Assembly: GCA_005406025.1 (NCBI GenBank)
Contig: BGZK01000886.1
Span: 1 to 64,000, forward strand
Reading direction: 5' to 3'
From: Eumeta japonica
Taxonomy: Eukaryota > Arthropoda > Insecta > Lepidoptera > Psychidae
Length of the DNA: 64,000 nucleotides
The notes under the pieces were generated by a model. It was given only the letters and a program-made list of their open reading frames with translations. It made no database searches and had not been told where the DNA came from. Every line of letters starts with the position of its first letter. Position 1 is the stretch's first letter. Of this stretch, positions 9,481 through 22,000 are shown piece after piece. The position numbers and the translations under genes were made by a program.

Positions 9481-12439
9481 TCAAGAAAATCTGATTCGGC
9501 TTCATGATTAGTAAATAATAATTGCTAATTCACAAAAGTTTTATAAAAAATAACACACATTATGCTTTAATTAAATTAACTTCTATGTCTTTCTGAAAGC
9601 AACATCAAATTTAATTTTTGCTGAAAATTGTCTTTTCATTTGGTTTTAGTGCATAGTTACATGACGCCTGAACAAGCTCAACTCTGCTCTACCCTCAGGC
9701 TGGCGCTGCCTCATTCTACGGTTGGCTGTAATGCGACATGCGACAGATGACGAAAAAATTTGAGGCGATAGGATGAAAAGTTTAATTTAAAAATGTATGT
9801 TTTAGATTTTTAAAACGGGATGCAATATAATAAGTAATTTTTCTATCGCTCATGGGGAATAAAACTACATACAAATATCACATATGTATTTTTAACCTCT
9901 TGCAAATCGTCCTGAAAATATGTCATTGTAAATATTTAATATGTTTTAAAATACTTGTAGGATTTGAAATAAGTAACGTGGGTGTGAGAAATCAATAAGA
10001 GAAATGTGAAAGAAATAATAGAGGACGCTTTCTTGGCTTAGATGCAGCTTTGTAGTTTTTTTTCAAGCTCGTACGATTTGTGAAGGCAAAGCTAAGCAAC
10101 GCCAGGTAAAAAGAGCATGAAAGCCATTGTTCTTTGCAATTGCCCTTTTACACTTCTAATAATTACACGCTGCCATTAATCATTTCTTTCACTTTTATTT
10201 GTATATATCTGAAGAAATAATATATTCTATATTGATGTATCAACAATTTCAACAGATAGTAATAATAAAATTACATAGTACATGTGTTTTTTCTATAAAC
10301 ACATATCATTCCAGTTCAATTACACATCGCATACATATCATTGCAGATAAGTTATTTATTTAATTTATATGGATTTTAAAATTAAATGAGTAACTATTAT
10401 CTTAATTATAAACCATGTAATGAAACGCACATTTTTAAATGTAAATTGTGCTTATTTCTATTAAAGAACCAAAATGCACAACGAAATAAATTTGTATGAA
10501 ATCGACGTGTTTCTGTTTACTCTATGTGAAGAACTTTTCGTCAAAAACAAAAGGAGTTCAGAACATGATATTTAGTAAATGACGTGCCCGACCGCCGCCA
10601 ACTATCCTTATGGGCACAGGGTTAATGTAATTTTGAATTCATAGGAATGAACGATAAATTAAAAAAACTTTTCCGTTTTTCTTTAATTTTGTAATTAAAT
10701 AAAAATAACGAATCATTGAGCTAATGCGTTGTAATTAAATAACATTGAACAATTTTGCTCATTTCTTATTCAAATATTTTTATTTAAAAGAGAGTAGTGA
10801 TAATATGGTTTTAATCAGAAGTGAAGGTGACTTATGGGCCCCCTGCATAAAAAAATTGTTGAGTCCTTTAGGAAGGGTAAAGATTTCTCATAAAAGAAAA
10901 AAAATGCATAAAATTAAAAGAAATATTTATTCATCATAATTATCTATTTGTCTCTTTTCCAAATTTTTACATACAATTCAAATCTAAATATGTATAAAAG
11001 AAAGTTGTGTTAGTTACACCATTTATAACTCGAAAACGGCTAGAGAGCGATTTTGAATTTTTTCGGATTCGTCTGTAGCTCCGGATAACAAAACAACCAT
11101 TAAAATATTGAAAACTTCATTAAAATAAGTTATGATCTTAATAATTTTTTATTCATACATTAAGTACTAAAGGGTTTTACGTCACATTCCTCGTCGCTGC
11201 TATAGCAACAGTATTATTTATGTGCGGCGGATTACATTAATATTTTTTTCTTCACTGTCAATAGATCATAGTGACGTCTGTCTTAGCCAAAACTCAAACT
11301 TCAACCTTATCACTTCAACGTGCTTCTTTAGCTCATGATTGCTGTTAGAATGCTGCCAACTTTCGCACGCTTTAATAAGCGGGAAAAATTGCCTTTTGAT
11401 CTTATACTAAATAAAAAAATTGGTGTTTTATTAATTTTGCTTATTTACGTTGGGGGGTCTCTGTCCAAATGTATACTTGATACGGCAGATACGGCGGTAG
11501 CTACGCCCCTGGGTTTAATGTGGATATAGTAAATTGACTCAATGCAATATATTTTGTAATAATATCAATGAAATCTCTAAATATGTTGCTATCAACGTTA
11601 ATAATTGTATGATTTTACGTATGTGTAACATTAGCTAACTTTGTAGTCAAACTTTCATTGTTGATTTCATCTCGATCTATTTTATTTTTTTTAATATATA
11701 TTTGATTTGAATATGTCTATATATTTACTTTCGACTATGGACCTAATAGCGACTATTCGAGCGTCAGTAAGATGATAGTCCAGAATATGCCAATGCCTTC
11801 ATAACTTTATCTTTGTTTTTACGATTGGTGGTTTTTTGTTTTCCATATTGAACATTCTTGTGTTGTAATAGGAAGGGGATAATATTATTAAGTAAATTAC
11901 ATTCTTAATTATTACTTCATTTACCTAATTATTTATATTTTAGTTATGTCATTTAATTTGTAGTCTAACGTATTTAGAATTATGAATTTCAATTTATATT
12001 AAATTATATGTTTTTAAAAGTAATTTGTTTAAATTTAATTATCATTTTGACTATCACAACTTAATATAACACATGTTACCTTTTAGCAGTATGTCAATAA
12101 CATAATATTCATTTTCCCATGATCGACGAAATCAGTCTAATATTTTGATACATAGTGACAGCAAGAACATTAAATAAATAACTATAAAAAAGACTTTGTA
12201 ATTTTTCACAGATTACTTGAATAATCGAGTTTTTTAGATCGCAATGAGTAATGTCACTATTACCTACTTCAATAAGTATCGAAGTATGTAGTCATCTTAA
12301 TCATTCTCACTAATAATATAATGTACTTATTCAGAGTATAAAGTACACTATTATAAAAAGGAATCTTTATTTTTCAAACGTTACATCATTTCAAGATTCT
12401 CAATAACAATAAATCTCAATTTAAAATGTTAGATACTCG
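9481..12439. other. Intergenic AT-rich DNA
   Basis: No gene supported. A moderately GC-rich patch at 9655-9760 and another at 11155-11340 (with two TGACGT-like sites) could be regulatory, but nothing stronger can be said. Open frames at 10745-10939 and 11335-11529 are short, lysine-rich or uninformative, and are judged chance. Confidence 0.4.
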
Positions 12440-12658
12440 TTAATTGGTCTGTATTTGTCCCGTAAGGATATCACGATTTAACTCAGTTGGTTTAATAGTT
12501 GATTTATTTTTGATGTGAAACATCTGTACGTTGAACTTGGATAAATCAAGACGCTTAAAATTTAGGAGACGCTTGTTTTGCCTACGTCGTCTGCGCCTAG
12601 CGCTGTGCACACGTAGAGGAGATGACGCGTTGGTTTGAGTAGTAATACAGCGTCTCAC
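12440..12658 (-). CDS. Hypothetical basic ORF, doubtful
   Basis: 72 codons on the minus strand, just downstream of the ORF at 12949-12707. It contains a run of arginines (RRRRRR at about residues 22-27) followed by KRLLNFKRLDLSKFNVQ. No family recognised. It may be part of one transcription unit with the preceding ORF or a chance frame; the CGTCTC/GAGACG inverted repeats nearby suggest a mobile or structured sequence. Confidence 0.15.
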   Translation of the reverse strand: MRRCITTQTNASSPLRVHSARRRRRRQNKRLLNFKRLDLSKFNVQMFHIKNKSTIKPTELNRDILTGQIQTN

Positions 12659-12706
12659 ACTCTAGAGACGCTTTCGGAGAAACAAAATATAAAACACTGT
12701 TTATTG

Positions 12707-12949
12707 TTATAAATAAAATTCTATTTTGAACTTGTGGTCATTAATTCGCAAGTTTCCAAAAATGAGTAATATTACATCCGAAATACTTCCACTACCATTG
12801 ACCAATTGTATTTTCATATAATCGGATAATTTACGAGAAACAAACTCCAGCGCTACAGCAACAGAGTTAACTAATGAAATGTGGTTATTATTAAACGGGT
12901 TAATGAAAACCATGAGCTTTTCTTTATTCACAACACCCGCCATCTTCAT
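12707..12949 (-). CDS. Hypothetical small protein (80 aa) or exon
   Basis: An ATG-initiated frame on the minus strand. The preferred start is the second ATG (AAGATGGCGGGTG), a strong Kozak-like context that also resembles a YY1-type initiator. The product (MAGVVNKEKLMVF...) has mixed, protein-like composition and no low complexity. It ends at TAA with AATAAA within a few bases downstream, consistent with a 3' end. No domain, signal peptide or membrane segment is evident and I do not recognise the family. It is an isolated frame in AT-rich DNA, lying outside the LINE that starts at 13170, and could be a gene, an exon, or chance. Confidence 0.3.
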   Translation of the reverse strand: MKMAGVVNKEKLMVFINPFNNNHISLVNSVAVALEFVSRKLSDYMKIQLVNGSGSISDVILLIFGNLRINDHKFKIEFYL

Positions 12950-13282
12950 CTTATTCCAATTATAATAATACAGTATATAAAATTTTGTTATTTCACAGCT
13001 ATCGAGTGTTCCCTAACGCACTCATTTATTTAAAATAACCGGATTCATGACCAATAGAAGCCTATTCAATGAGCTTTTTCACATTTTGACATTTTTTTTA
13101 AATAGTAAATTTAAAATCCACAAATATTTTGAATATTCTTAACCGTATGAGTAAACTTCGCTAATTAATTAATTTATTTTATTTATTTAATTCCCAGAAA
13201 ATAGTTAAATACACATTGATAAGTATATTTAAATCCTATAGAGGAAACATGATGTTCCCTGTGCATAGGTTCGGGAGAAATG

Positions 13283-13320
13283 AATAGGCATATATGATTC
13301 ATTTGTCATATATGCCTATT
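13283..13320. repeat. Perfect hairpin in the LINE 3' UTR, 15-bp arms
   Basis: AATAGGCATATATGA (13283-13297), eight bases, then its exact reverse complement (13306-13320). It lies near the 3' end of the minus-strand LINE, where some reverse transcriptases recognise stem-loops in their RNA. Confidence 0.85.
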
Positions 13321-13429
13321 TAACAAAAACAACTTAATACATATATAACTTAATTACTAATCTCAGCTATTTTAAAGTGAAAAAATAACAATAATAAGTG
13401 CTCAAAAGTATAAAGTTCCATGTGAGATG

Positions 13430-15580
13430 TTATACTCGACTTTAAAAAGCAAAGACGAGAAATGGGATATGACCTTTATAGAGATAATAATTGCTTTTGA
13501 GTGAGCATTAACCATTTTAATATTATATTTAATTGATTTAGTTAACATAGGTGTATTCTTAAATTCATTTGGTAACATATTAAAGTATTTGATAGCTGTA
13601 TATAAAGGACTACTTTGGTACTTGGTCTTGGTAATTTTAGTTCCCTGTATATATTTGTGTCTGGATCTACCATCGTAGTTATTATATTTATGTGCGCAAG
13701 TTTTAAAGTATTTGATCAGACTACAATAGACAAATTGTTGCTTGATGTTACATATATGATTGTTTTCTATTTTAATTTTTTTAATTCTTTTTGGATTGTA
13801 AATAATGCCTTGATAGACTTTTTATACGCACCCCCCATGCTATTATACCGTAGTTAATAATGCTTTCGAATAATGAATGATATAGCATTTTTAGTATTCT
13901 TCGTTCCATAAAAGACTTAGTTTGTACACGAGGAATTGGAAATACTTGACTTTTTAACTATCTCATTTACATGTACATCCCACTTTAAACAGCCATCAAT
14001 ATAGATACCTAGATATTTACAGTAATCAACTCTTTTATTATTACATTATTAATACTAATTTCAGTCCTTGGTATAGAATCACTATAACATGAAAAGTTAG
14101 ATAGACAGTTTTCTACGTTCAACGTCAATTGATTATTTTTAACCAATTATAGACAATTTTAGAACTTTATTCATGTCACTTTGCACATCTTCCCAATTAT
14201 CTGCTGTACACCTGATTGCAGTATCATCAGCATATGATGACAAGTGATTTTGTCTACAATGCTAAAAATATCATTAATGTATAATAAAAATAATAGGGTC
14301 CAAGTATGGTTCCTTGAGGGACTCCAATTCTAACATTTTCAGGTTTACTGTTTACTCCTTTATATCTTACAGTTTGAACTCTGTTATCCAGGTAATCTTT
14401 AATTAAATTATTAGCAACACCTCTTATACCATATCTCTCAATTTGTTCAGCAATATGACATGATTAACAGTGTCGAAAGCCTTAGCTAGATCTAGAAAAG
14501 TAACAATTGTTCGTTTATCAGAGTTTAAGTTATCATATATATACTGAACAAGATCAGCATGGGCATCACTTGTGCTTTTATTTTTAAGAAACCAAATTGC
14601 CTCTCGGATATTATGTTGCATTCAGTTGTAAAATCAGTTAAACGAACATGTACTAGCTTCTCTAGTACTTTAGCTATGTTTGAAATCAGTGATATAGGAC
14701 GATAGTTACTTGGCTCATAGTGACTTCCATTTTGAATATGGGTACAATAACTGCGGATTTTAGGGCACTAGGCCAGGTTCCTTCATTCAAACAAATATTA
14801 AATATATGCTCAAGTGGCTTGCTAATATATTGAGCCAATGTTTTAAAACTTTACTGTTAATACTATCCGGGCCACCTGCCTTGTCTTTTAAGTTTTAATA
14901 ATCTTAAAATTTCATCAGAATCAGTAGGTCGTAAAATATTGATTTACAATTATTTTCGACTATATCAGACGCCTTATCTTCACACATTTCATCAGAATTG
15001 ATTCTTTTAGCCAGACTTAGACCTATGTTGCTGAAAAGTCAACAAAACATCAGCCACATCTTTGGCATCCATTACCTCCTTATCTTTATAGATTAGTTTT
15101 TATTTCGTTATCTACTTTGCTAGTTCTGCCTAATTTATTATTTATGTATTGCCATAGTTTTCTACTGTCACTGCTGTTTTGTTAACCTGTTCCGCTTCAT
15201 AGTTTCTTTTAGCCCTAGTAATTACACAATTTAATATATTACAATATGATTTATAATTGTCTTTGAGTTCAGTATTACTTTTATCTATTCTCCATAAGTT
15301 ATATAACAATTCCTTAGTTTTACAGGATTTAACAATACCCACAGTAATCCAGTTTTTTCTAGGTTTATTTTTAGAATTATTCGCTTTAACTTTCATTGTT
15401 GCCTCTTTAGTTAGTGTTTTGATGTCATTAATTAACATATCTATTGCTATATTCGGGTCTTGTATTTCAAATATGTATAAAAGATCAGTTTGACTACAGA
15501 GCGTTTTAATTTTTATAATTAATGGTAGCTTTAGGAGCTCGAGAGATGCCATCTTTATGCCAGTTAACTGTTAGAAAAAT
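13430..15580 (-). pseudogene. LINE ORF2, reverse transcriptase and C-terminal part
   Basis: Frame-broken translation of the minus strand. A linker region at 15552-15142 (NYKSYCNILNCVITRAKRNY, typical just before the RT domain) is followed by RT blocks at 14621-14424 (FLDLAKAFDTVNH, the first catalytic aspartate region), then GVPQGTILGPLLFLLYINDI near 14330-14270 and the catalytic SYADDTAI near 14240-14222, which still has both aspartates. After that come QLTLNVEKT, RRILKMLYHSLFESIINYG and a C-terminal tail (YFNMLPNEFKN) ending near 13430. At least six frameshifts or stops are needed to read it. Confidence 0.8.
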
Positions 15581-15589
15581 AGGATAGTG

Positions 15590-16286
15590 ATCTGCAAAAT
15601 GTTAGTGTATGTAAAAGAATTTGACTTAGCTATTCTAGATTTAATAAACATGTTATCAATACAAGAACCCTCGAAACTATTAGGTCTAGTGATGTCACTA
15701 AAGCAATTAATATAGTTAGCATTTAACATGGTCTCCAGGAATTGTTCAGTTATAAAGTCTGTTTTGAGTAAATTAATGTTAAAGTCGCCTACAATACAGT
15801 GGTGCTTGACATTTTGTTTAACCTTAAATATTCTTTCATTTGTACATTAAAATATTCAACATTTACATCATGACACCTATAGATACCTGTGATTTTAAAC
15901 GCCATGCTATTTTTAAATCTTAAGATAATTGATAGTATTTTACATGGACCTAAATTCTCGGTAGTAGCTGTGTGTGAGATTGTGGATTTGACGTAGATCA
16001 CCACTCCATCCGCCTTGTTGACATTTCCATGATTGTAGTGTATAGTATATTCATCCAACTGATAAAACTTATAGTAATCTAGATTCCACGTTTCGGTGCA
16101 AACAATAACATCTGGTTTTATTTCAAGACTATTTATCAAAAGTTCTATGTTTTGGTAATTTGAATTAAGGCTTCTAACATTGAGGTGTAGTATTAATAGA
16201 TTATTGGACACTAGGACCTGGTTTATCTCACTTAGACAGTTGCAATGTTTTTCAATTCTTGTTATTTTTTCGTCATAGTTATCCAT
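15590..16286 (-). pseudogene. LINE ORF2, endonuclease domain
   Basis: The open frame from 16286 to 15789 begins MDNYDEKITRIEKH and contains LILHLNVRSLNSNYQNI (the conserved N-R-S-L block), DVIVCTETW (the catalytic glutamate in ETW) and ADGVVIYV, all hallmarks of the apurinic/apyrimidinic-type endonuclease that nicks target DNA for target-primed reverse transcription. After the frame closes, the other minus frames continue with SDITRPNSFEGSCIDN and near 15590-15560 SDHYPIFLTVNWH, the terminal SDH-x-P motif read as DHYPIF. ORF1 ends about 20 bases upstream of this start. Confidence 0.8.
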
Positions 16287-16299
16287 TGATAAGTAGATA

Positions 16300-17664
16300 A
16301 CTAAGTGTTTGTCGATAACACAGTTCCTTTGTTTTGACCAGGTATTCGCCCTAGGAATTTAGGAACTTTAGGTAACGTAGGGTAATCCGTCATATTCATT
16401 ATCTTTTGTAATTTAAATTTGATGTATTCACACTTCGTGGTATCATTTGGATGATGGTTTGTACATTTTCGTTGTTTGTATTTTCATTGTAAAAGCACAA
16501 TTAACACATTTAATAATTTCAGCCTTGCAGTTGGTAGTTTCATGGTCACCAGAGCATTTTAAACATTTTGTCACATTTCTACAGTTTTTACCACTGTGGT
16601 TTAAACGACCACATTTAAAACACAGGTTTAGACTAATGTCATCTACTACTTTACAACATTGATATCCTATATATAGTTTATACTCGTTCTTGACAATAGC
16701 ACTGTACATCTCAGACGCAGCTTCAAGAATAACAGTGCGCTGTTTTAGAGCATTTTTAAATTCACTGACTAATGTAAAGTTACCGTTAAGCATCACTGGG
16801 TTCCTATTCTTAATATCCTCCGTAAGGCTTTCAAGGTTCATATCATTTTGGACATCAAGTATTCTCATTCTCGGTGCCTTTAGCGTTTGTACTTCAACTT
16901 GGTAGTCGTTGATCAATTTATTTCTTAGCATGGCCGTAGTTCTTTCGACGTCTTTGTTTTTACACTTGATGGTAACATCACCAGATTTGTTTGTTTGAAG
17001 TTTCTTGATCGGTACAGCGATATCACCCACCAGTTGGCACTTAACTTGGTTGACAGTATCTTTGTTCTTTTTATCTTTAGCTTTAATTACAATGTTGGGA
17101 ATAATTTTTCTAGTATTATTTTTATCACACTTTGCTATATCTGCATAACTAGCCACATTTGTTTTATTATAATTATTTCTATCTTTTGCTAACTCACGCA
17201 GCATATATTTTTTCTTTCAGTTCTGAGTTCAGTTCTTTAAGTAAATCATTCTCAACCCTGAGTAGAGCCAGGTCATCTTCGATGACTGTATCATCCAACA
17301 ACATGCTTTCTCTGGTTTTATTTAGAGAGATGTTATGTCGTAACTCCTCTCTTACTTTGTCTTTCTCGAACATTTTAGTGTAAGCTATGATTTTACGAGC
17401 GTTTTCACAAAGATCAATGTTGTCAAATTGACTTGTAGAGGTTATGTTCACATTATGCTTCGAGCAGATAACTAGCATATCACTAATAAATTTACCTGAA
17501 CCATCTTTATTTAGTCTATTAAAATCATTTGTATGGTATACACTTTCACATATCAAACAAATCACAATTTTGGGAACTCTTATATTGGAATGGCACTTGA
17601 AAGTTTTCACACTGTTCTCTGCGATGTCAGTATCGCCCGCCATCCTAATCGTGTTCTTTTTCAC
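16300..17664 (-). pseudogene. LINE ORF1 (gag-like, zinc knuckles), frame-broken
   Basis: Starts at 17664 and reads in one frame to 17194, switches frame near 17200 (MLRELAKD...), and again near 16475, ending at TAG about 16293. The N-terminal part has CLICESVYH...CSKH, a Cys/His cluster resembling a zinc finger. The middle is lysine-rich with an RNA-recognition-like stretch (GDVTIKCKNKDVERTTAML). The C-terminal part carries knuckles CFKCGRLNHSGKNC and CLKCSGDHETTNC plus a third CVNC. Such proteins bind LINE RNA in the cytoplasm. The two frame changes are single-base. Confidence 0.8.
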
Positions 17665-17879
17665 TTATCGCACAAGCATTCGATCCACAGCAGAGTTATC
17701 CTCACCAGCAGCGCCACAATCCTTAATCCCGTTCACCGAACGGGCTGAACGCCGCACCGCGCCTCATACTCGATGCCCTGACGGTTTCCCGCTTTGCAGC
17801 GGGAATTGCAGGCTATTATCGAGACGCAGGATCTGCAGGATGTGCTCGTAACACCACTTAGAACACCAATAATTTAAAC

Positions 17880-19869
17880 ACGCTTTTTTTATTTATTTTT
17901 ATTATTACAAATTTAAAACGCTTTTTGCGGGTATAAAAATAAACGGGGCGATAACGCGCGACACGTCCGCTTCGATCGGACTCGGACGATCGTCATCATA
18001 ATGTTTTTCTTCATTTTTTTTTCTCTTTTTGGGGTTACGAGCCAAAATAGCAAAAACGTAACCCTTATAGTTTCATCATGTCCGACCCTCCGTCCATATG
18101 TTACGGACATTTTATTCAAAAACTCTAAGACGTATATAAAATTTATAGTGTAAGTGTCTTGCATGAACCACTACTTAGTTTAGTAGTTAAATATTAAAAA
18201 TAAATACTTCTAGGGAGGCACTCCATACATCTAACAGAATCTTAATGTTTATTCACCACACATCAATGAATAACACATATTTCGACATTTCTTTTAAAAA
18301 CACTTTAAGGTTTTTAAACAATTTTTGTAATTACGTGAATAATTTCGGATATAATCGCTCCAAAAGTTGCAGAAATTATGTCTCCCCCCTCTTTTTTCTA
18401 GACCATAAGTCCAAATAATATGAAAAAAAGACAACGAAGATAACGCTTAGTAAACACTTTCAACGAGAATCATTTTGAACATGTTCGGATATACTGTTTT
18501 CGAGTTAATGCCTAAAAACTGCGCTTCTCAACAAAAGAATCATGAAAATACGGCTCTTTTATTTATAAACTTTAGTTTACACTAGTTAAATAATAACAGT
18601 TGATGTGCCTATTTTTTTTTTAGTTATATGCGACTAAAGTGCTCATAAGTGTTCTGTGAGGGAAACATGGAAAAAGTGTGACAACGTCCTTTTTTTCATC
18701 GGTAGTGCATGTCTTTGTATTTTCGGAATCCTACAATGGACACGGTCCGATATGCTCTTGGCCAGTTTTTTTTTAAAGTTCCTCAGGTGTCGCTGCAAGT
18801 AAATTGAGCAGTAATTTTGAATTGTAAATTTTCTTTTTTTACTTTTTCAATTAGATTTTCATTCTGATTTGATTAAATATTTCTATTCTATAATTTTTGC
18901 GTATTAATAATATCAAAAAAAAACTTAAGAACATGCAATTTTCAATTTTTTTTAGCAAGTCTTTGTGAAATTTAGTACAAGAAGCGAAAGAAAAAACAAA
19001 AACAAAAATAATTTTTAATTCAAATATCAATAGTATACGTATCATAGAGAGCTTAAAGAGCTATGGAGACCTTTGTGGGAATTAAAAAAATCGATTGAAA
19101 ATCTTTACACAGTGGCATCAATTTAACTGTCCAGATGTGCTAATGTGGAACTGACAACATACGTAGAGTACAACACTGTTGTCGCCGAATCAGATAAATA
19201 GATGGTGTACAGTGTACCATTTTGACAGTTCGTAAAAAAAGTAAATTATTAAGCAGCATCACAACGGTAGCTTATAATTTTCACATGTCTAATCATATTG
19301 TTCTAATGAAATGTTTAATTACAGAGTATAAGTAAACTAAATATGTACTATATTTCTTTTTATGAAATATTTATGTTTTAAACTAATAACTTTTATTAGT
19401 ATCGGAGTTGTATTACCAACTCTGAATTTTGTTTCTTCTAATCGTCGATGACCGTTTGTCGAGTTTGTTTTATTTCTATTTTTTTGTTAATAAAATACCT
19501 TATCAGTGAGATTAGCACAACCGTCAGCGCAAATCTTTGTCGCCTGAAATTATTTCTCCTGTTTTTTTTTTATTTTGTACAGCTCGAAGAAGATGATAAT
19601 GTTGTCAGCGCGCGATAATGGAAATCGCGGCTTATCTAAACAAACCATACGTAGGTGACATTTAATTTTTTTAGATCTGGCCATTTAGAGACTGTAAAAT
19701 AAAAAAAAAAGATGATTTTAAAAATTGAACTCTGTCAACCTTATTATGTTTATTGAATTCATCTGTCATTTGTTTTTAAAAATTGGCAGCCAAAAGAAAA
19801 CTTTGTCTAACATCTACACGAATTTAATACGATTTTCTGTCTTAAATTTCTTGTTTAAATCTTCGTGCA
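17880..19869. other. Intergenic DNA
   Basis: A moderately GC-rich stretch at 17913-18170 contains an 83-codon minus-strand frame (MSVTYGRRVGHDETIRV) that I cannot assign; it abuts the LINE 5' end and may be flanking repeat. The rest is AT-rich with no recognised feature. Confidence 0.35.
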
Positions 19870-20885
19870 ATAATTTTTTATGAATTTCGTTGCCATTTAT
19901 GCGAACAAGAAAGTTATAACAGACTTCGGTTTGCTTTTCATGATGAAGCTCCATCACTTAATGCTGTTTATAATTGCTTTAACGTTTTCAAACGTGGTCG
20001 CATTAATCTGATTGACGGTCTGCATGAGAGACGTCATTTTACTGCGACGCTCAAAGAAAACATCAAGGCTGTGAGGCTCATGATACGAACTGAGAAAAGA
20101 ATGATCTATCAACAGATTCGGATAAGATTAGGCATCGGTATGAGTCAAACGTACAAAATCCTTCACGAACATTTAGCGATCAAAAAACTTTGTACTCAGT
20201 GGATATCTCATAATTTGACTGAAGTTAACAAATTCAGCCTTCTTAATTGGTGCCGCGAAATAACACAAAGATTTGTCGGTGGTCACCCAAATATCACATA
20301 GTTACATGTACCTAAAGCTGAATTTACTGTTACGATCCCGAAACCAAAAAAGACAGTCTGGTCAGTGGGTACTCCTTTTGAGGAGTCGTCTAGTAAAGTA
20401 AAACAAGGTAGAATCGTAGAAAAAAAAATGTGGTAGCCTTGTTCTTTGGAATGACAACTCATTATGCAGCAATTGTTTTAGAAGATAAAAAACTGTTACT
20501 GTCAATAGGAACACTAACAATTGTCTAACTATTGTTTTGGAAAAAGTTTGGGAAAACGACCTCGATATAGTATTGTCCTTCATCATGACAACGCCTCACC
20601 ACATACTGTCAGACAAACGACTAACTATTCGGGGACGTTAGATATAGAAATACTGACTCATGTGCCTTACAGCCCCGACTTAGCACCATACGATTTTTAT
20701 TTATTTTCTAAATTAAAAGAAAAACTTCGAGGAATGTGGTTTACGGACGTCGAGAAAGAAATGGCTGCATATGAAAAGGCGGGTAGACAAAATGTTTCTC
20801 TCAGTGGTTCCGTCAAATGCAGCGATGTTTCGATCTCAACGAACACTATTTTGAAAACAATAACAAAAAAAATAGTTTGCTAGTT
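19870..20885 (+). mobile_element. mariner-family transposon, decayed (different subfamily)
   Basis: Plus strand, about 1 kb recognisable. Landmarks in order: an N-terminal DEAPSLNAVYNWF...FKRGRI block, then MIYQQIRIRLGIGMSQ and KILHEH (helix-turn-helix), and ISHNLTEVNKF...LNWCREITQRF. After frame breaks comes IVLHHDNASPHT (second catalytic aspartate), VPYSPDLAPYDFYLF (third aspartate) and KLKEKLRGMWFTDVEKE. This is the mariner type with SPDLAPCDFFLFP-like text common in moths and ants. Stops and frameshifts between 20300 and 20520 make it inactive. Terminal repeats were not identified. Confidence 0.85.
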
Positions 20886-20890
20886 TGCTC

Positions 20891-20967
20891 GCTTTTTGAT
20901 TTTCTAAAGACTTTCAGATTGACCCTTTTCTCAGTTTTTGATTTTCTAAGGACTTTCAGATTGACCC
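20891..20967 (+). repeat. Tandem duplication, about 43-bp unit x2
   Basis: TTTTTGATTTTCTAAAGACT-type sequence (20891-20925) is repeated with one change at 20934-20967, each unit ending CAGATTGACCC. It lies directly after the mariner remnant. Confidence 0.8.
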
Positions 20968-22000
20968 ATGTAGCGAGGTTTCGAACTTATGTTAGGTAAA
21001 CATCGCTAGGTATCGAAGTCTTTGTTTGGAGCAAACTACTGACGTTTTTATACTTACAACAAATGTTAATTTGTTTTGGTTAAAATATAGATATAATTTT
21101 TTTTTGTTCAATGGTATGGATTTTGAAATGTTGCGATACTTTTTCGTAATGAATTCGAAATGATGTGATATCTAGATTAACTCATATTAAAAAAGTAGTG
21201 CTAAAGACTTGGAGATAATGAAGTTTCTTTTTAAGCAATTAGTCCAAACGTAAAATAATACACAGATATGTTACCCCTTTAAAAATACAATATTAGCAAT
21301 ATTTATATATATAGCTAATATATACGTGGTATATACTTGGCTAAGTATATACATGGTTTAATTATTTTACACATTTTTTTTTCTCTTGTTAAAGTTTCTT
21401 ACTGGAGTCGCCCGTCCCAACTCTAGACGTGCGATAAAAACTAAATTAATTCTAACCCTGATCTAGATCGATCGATGATGCTGTATCATCAGTCGATAAT
21501 GCGCCTCGAGTTGACCCTTCTCGACATTGTTTACTCGAAAAGTTGGTTCTGCGGTTTTTATGTTTCTTTAGGCATTTAAGCATTTATGTTTCCTTAGGCA
21601 CATACCTACTAAAAAAAAGTTAGAGAAAAAAAAGTTCCCCTCGTCGGAACCGCATATTATGTGGAGCTTTATTTTATTTTAATACAAAAAAAAAATTTTT
21701 TGGCTCGATTTAATGGAGGTGTATATATAATAGCCATTAATGTAAACGTCTGTGCGTCAGCATTTGTCGCGAAAAAATATTTTAAGAGCTTCAAAATTAA
21801 AAGTCGTATTTTATTTGCGAATGTGTAACAGAACAAGAATTGCGTATAATTTGCGTACAATCCGACATTTTTTTCATGGATAATTACTGCCTATTCCATT
21901 TTATAGGGAAATTGAAAAACTGAATCTTAAGTCGGTGTGCCGTGCGACAGGCCATTCACCTAGGGGTCATGTCAGGACTAACTTTACTACTTTCATAATT
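20968..22000. other. AT-rich intergenic DNA
   Basis: No gene or transposon end recognised; short (TATA)-rich blocks near 21300-21350. Confidence 0.4.

Larger units (their letters stand above)
13170..17870 (-). mobile_element. Nearly complete LINE (Jockey/CR1 group), broken
   Basis: A minus-strand non-LTR retrotransposon of about 4.7 kb: a GC-rich 5' UTR (17870-17665), ORF1 with CCHC zinc knuckles, ORF2 with an apurinic-type endonuclease and a reverse transcriptase, then a 3' UTR ending in AATAAATAAAATAAATTAAT. Both ORFs are interrupted by frameshifts. The clade cannot be fixed by eye; the two-ORF layout with an APE endonuclease and gag-knuckle ORF1 points to the Jockey/CR1 group. No target-site duplication was identified with confidence. 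Confidence 0.85.

Noticed and set aside
17913..18164. 83-codon minus-strand ORF next to the LINE 5' end
   Set aside because: It could not be linked to the LINE or to any family; insufficient evidence for a gene.
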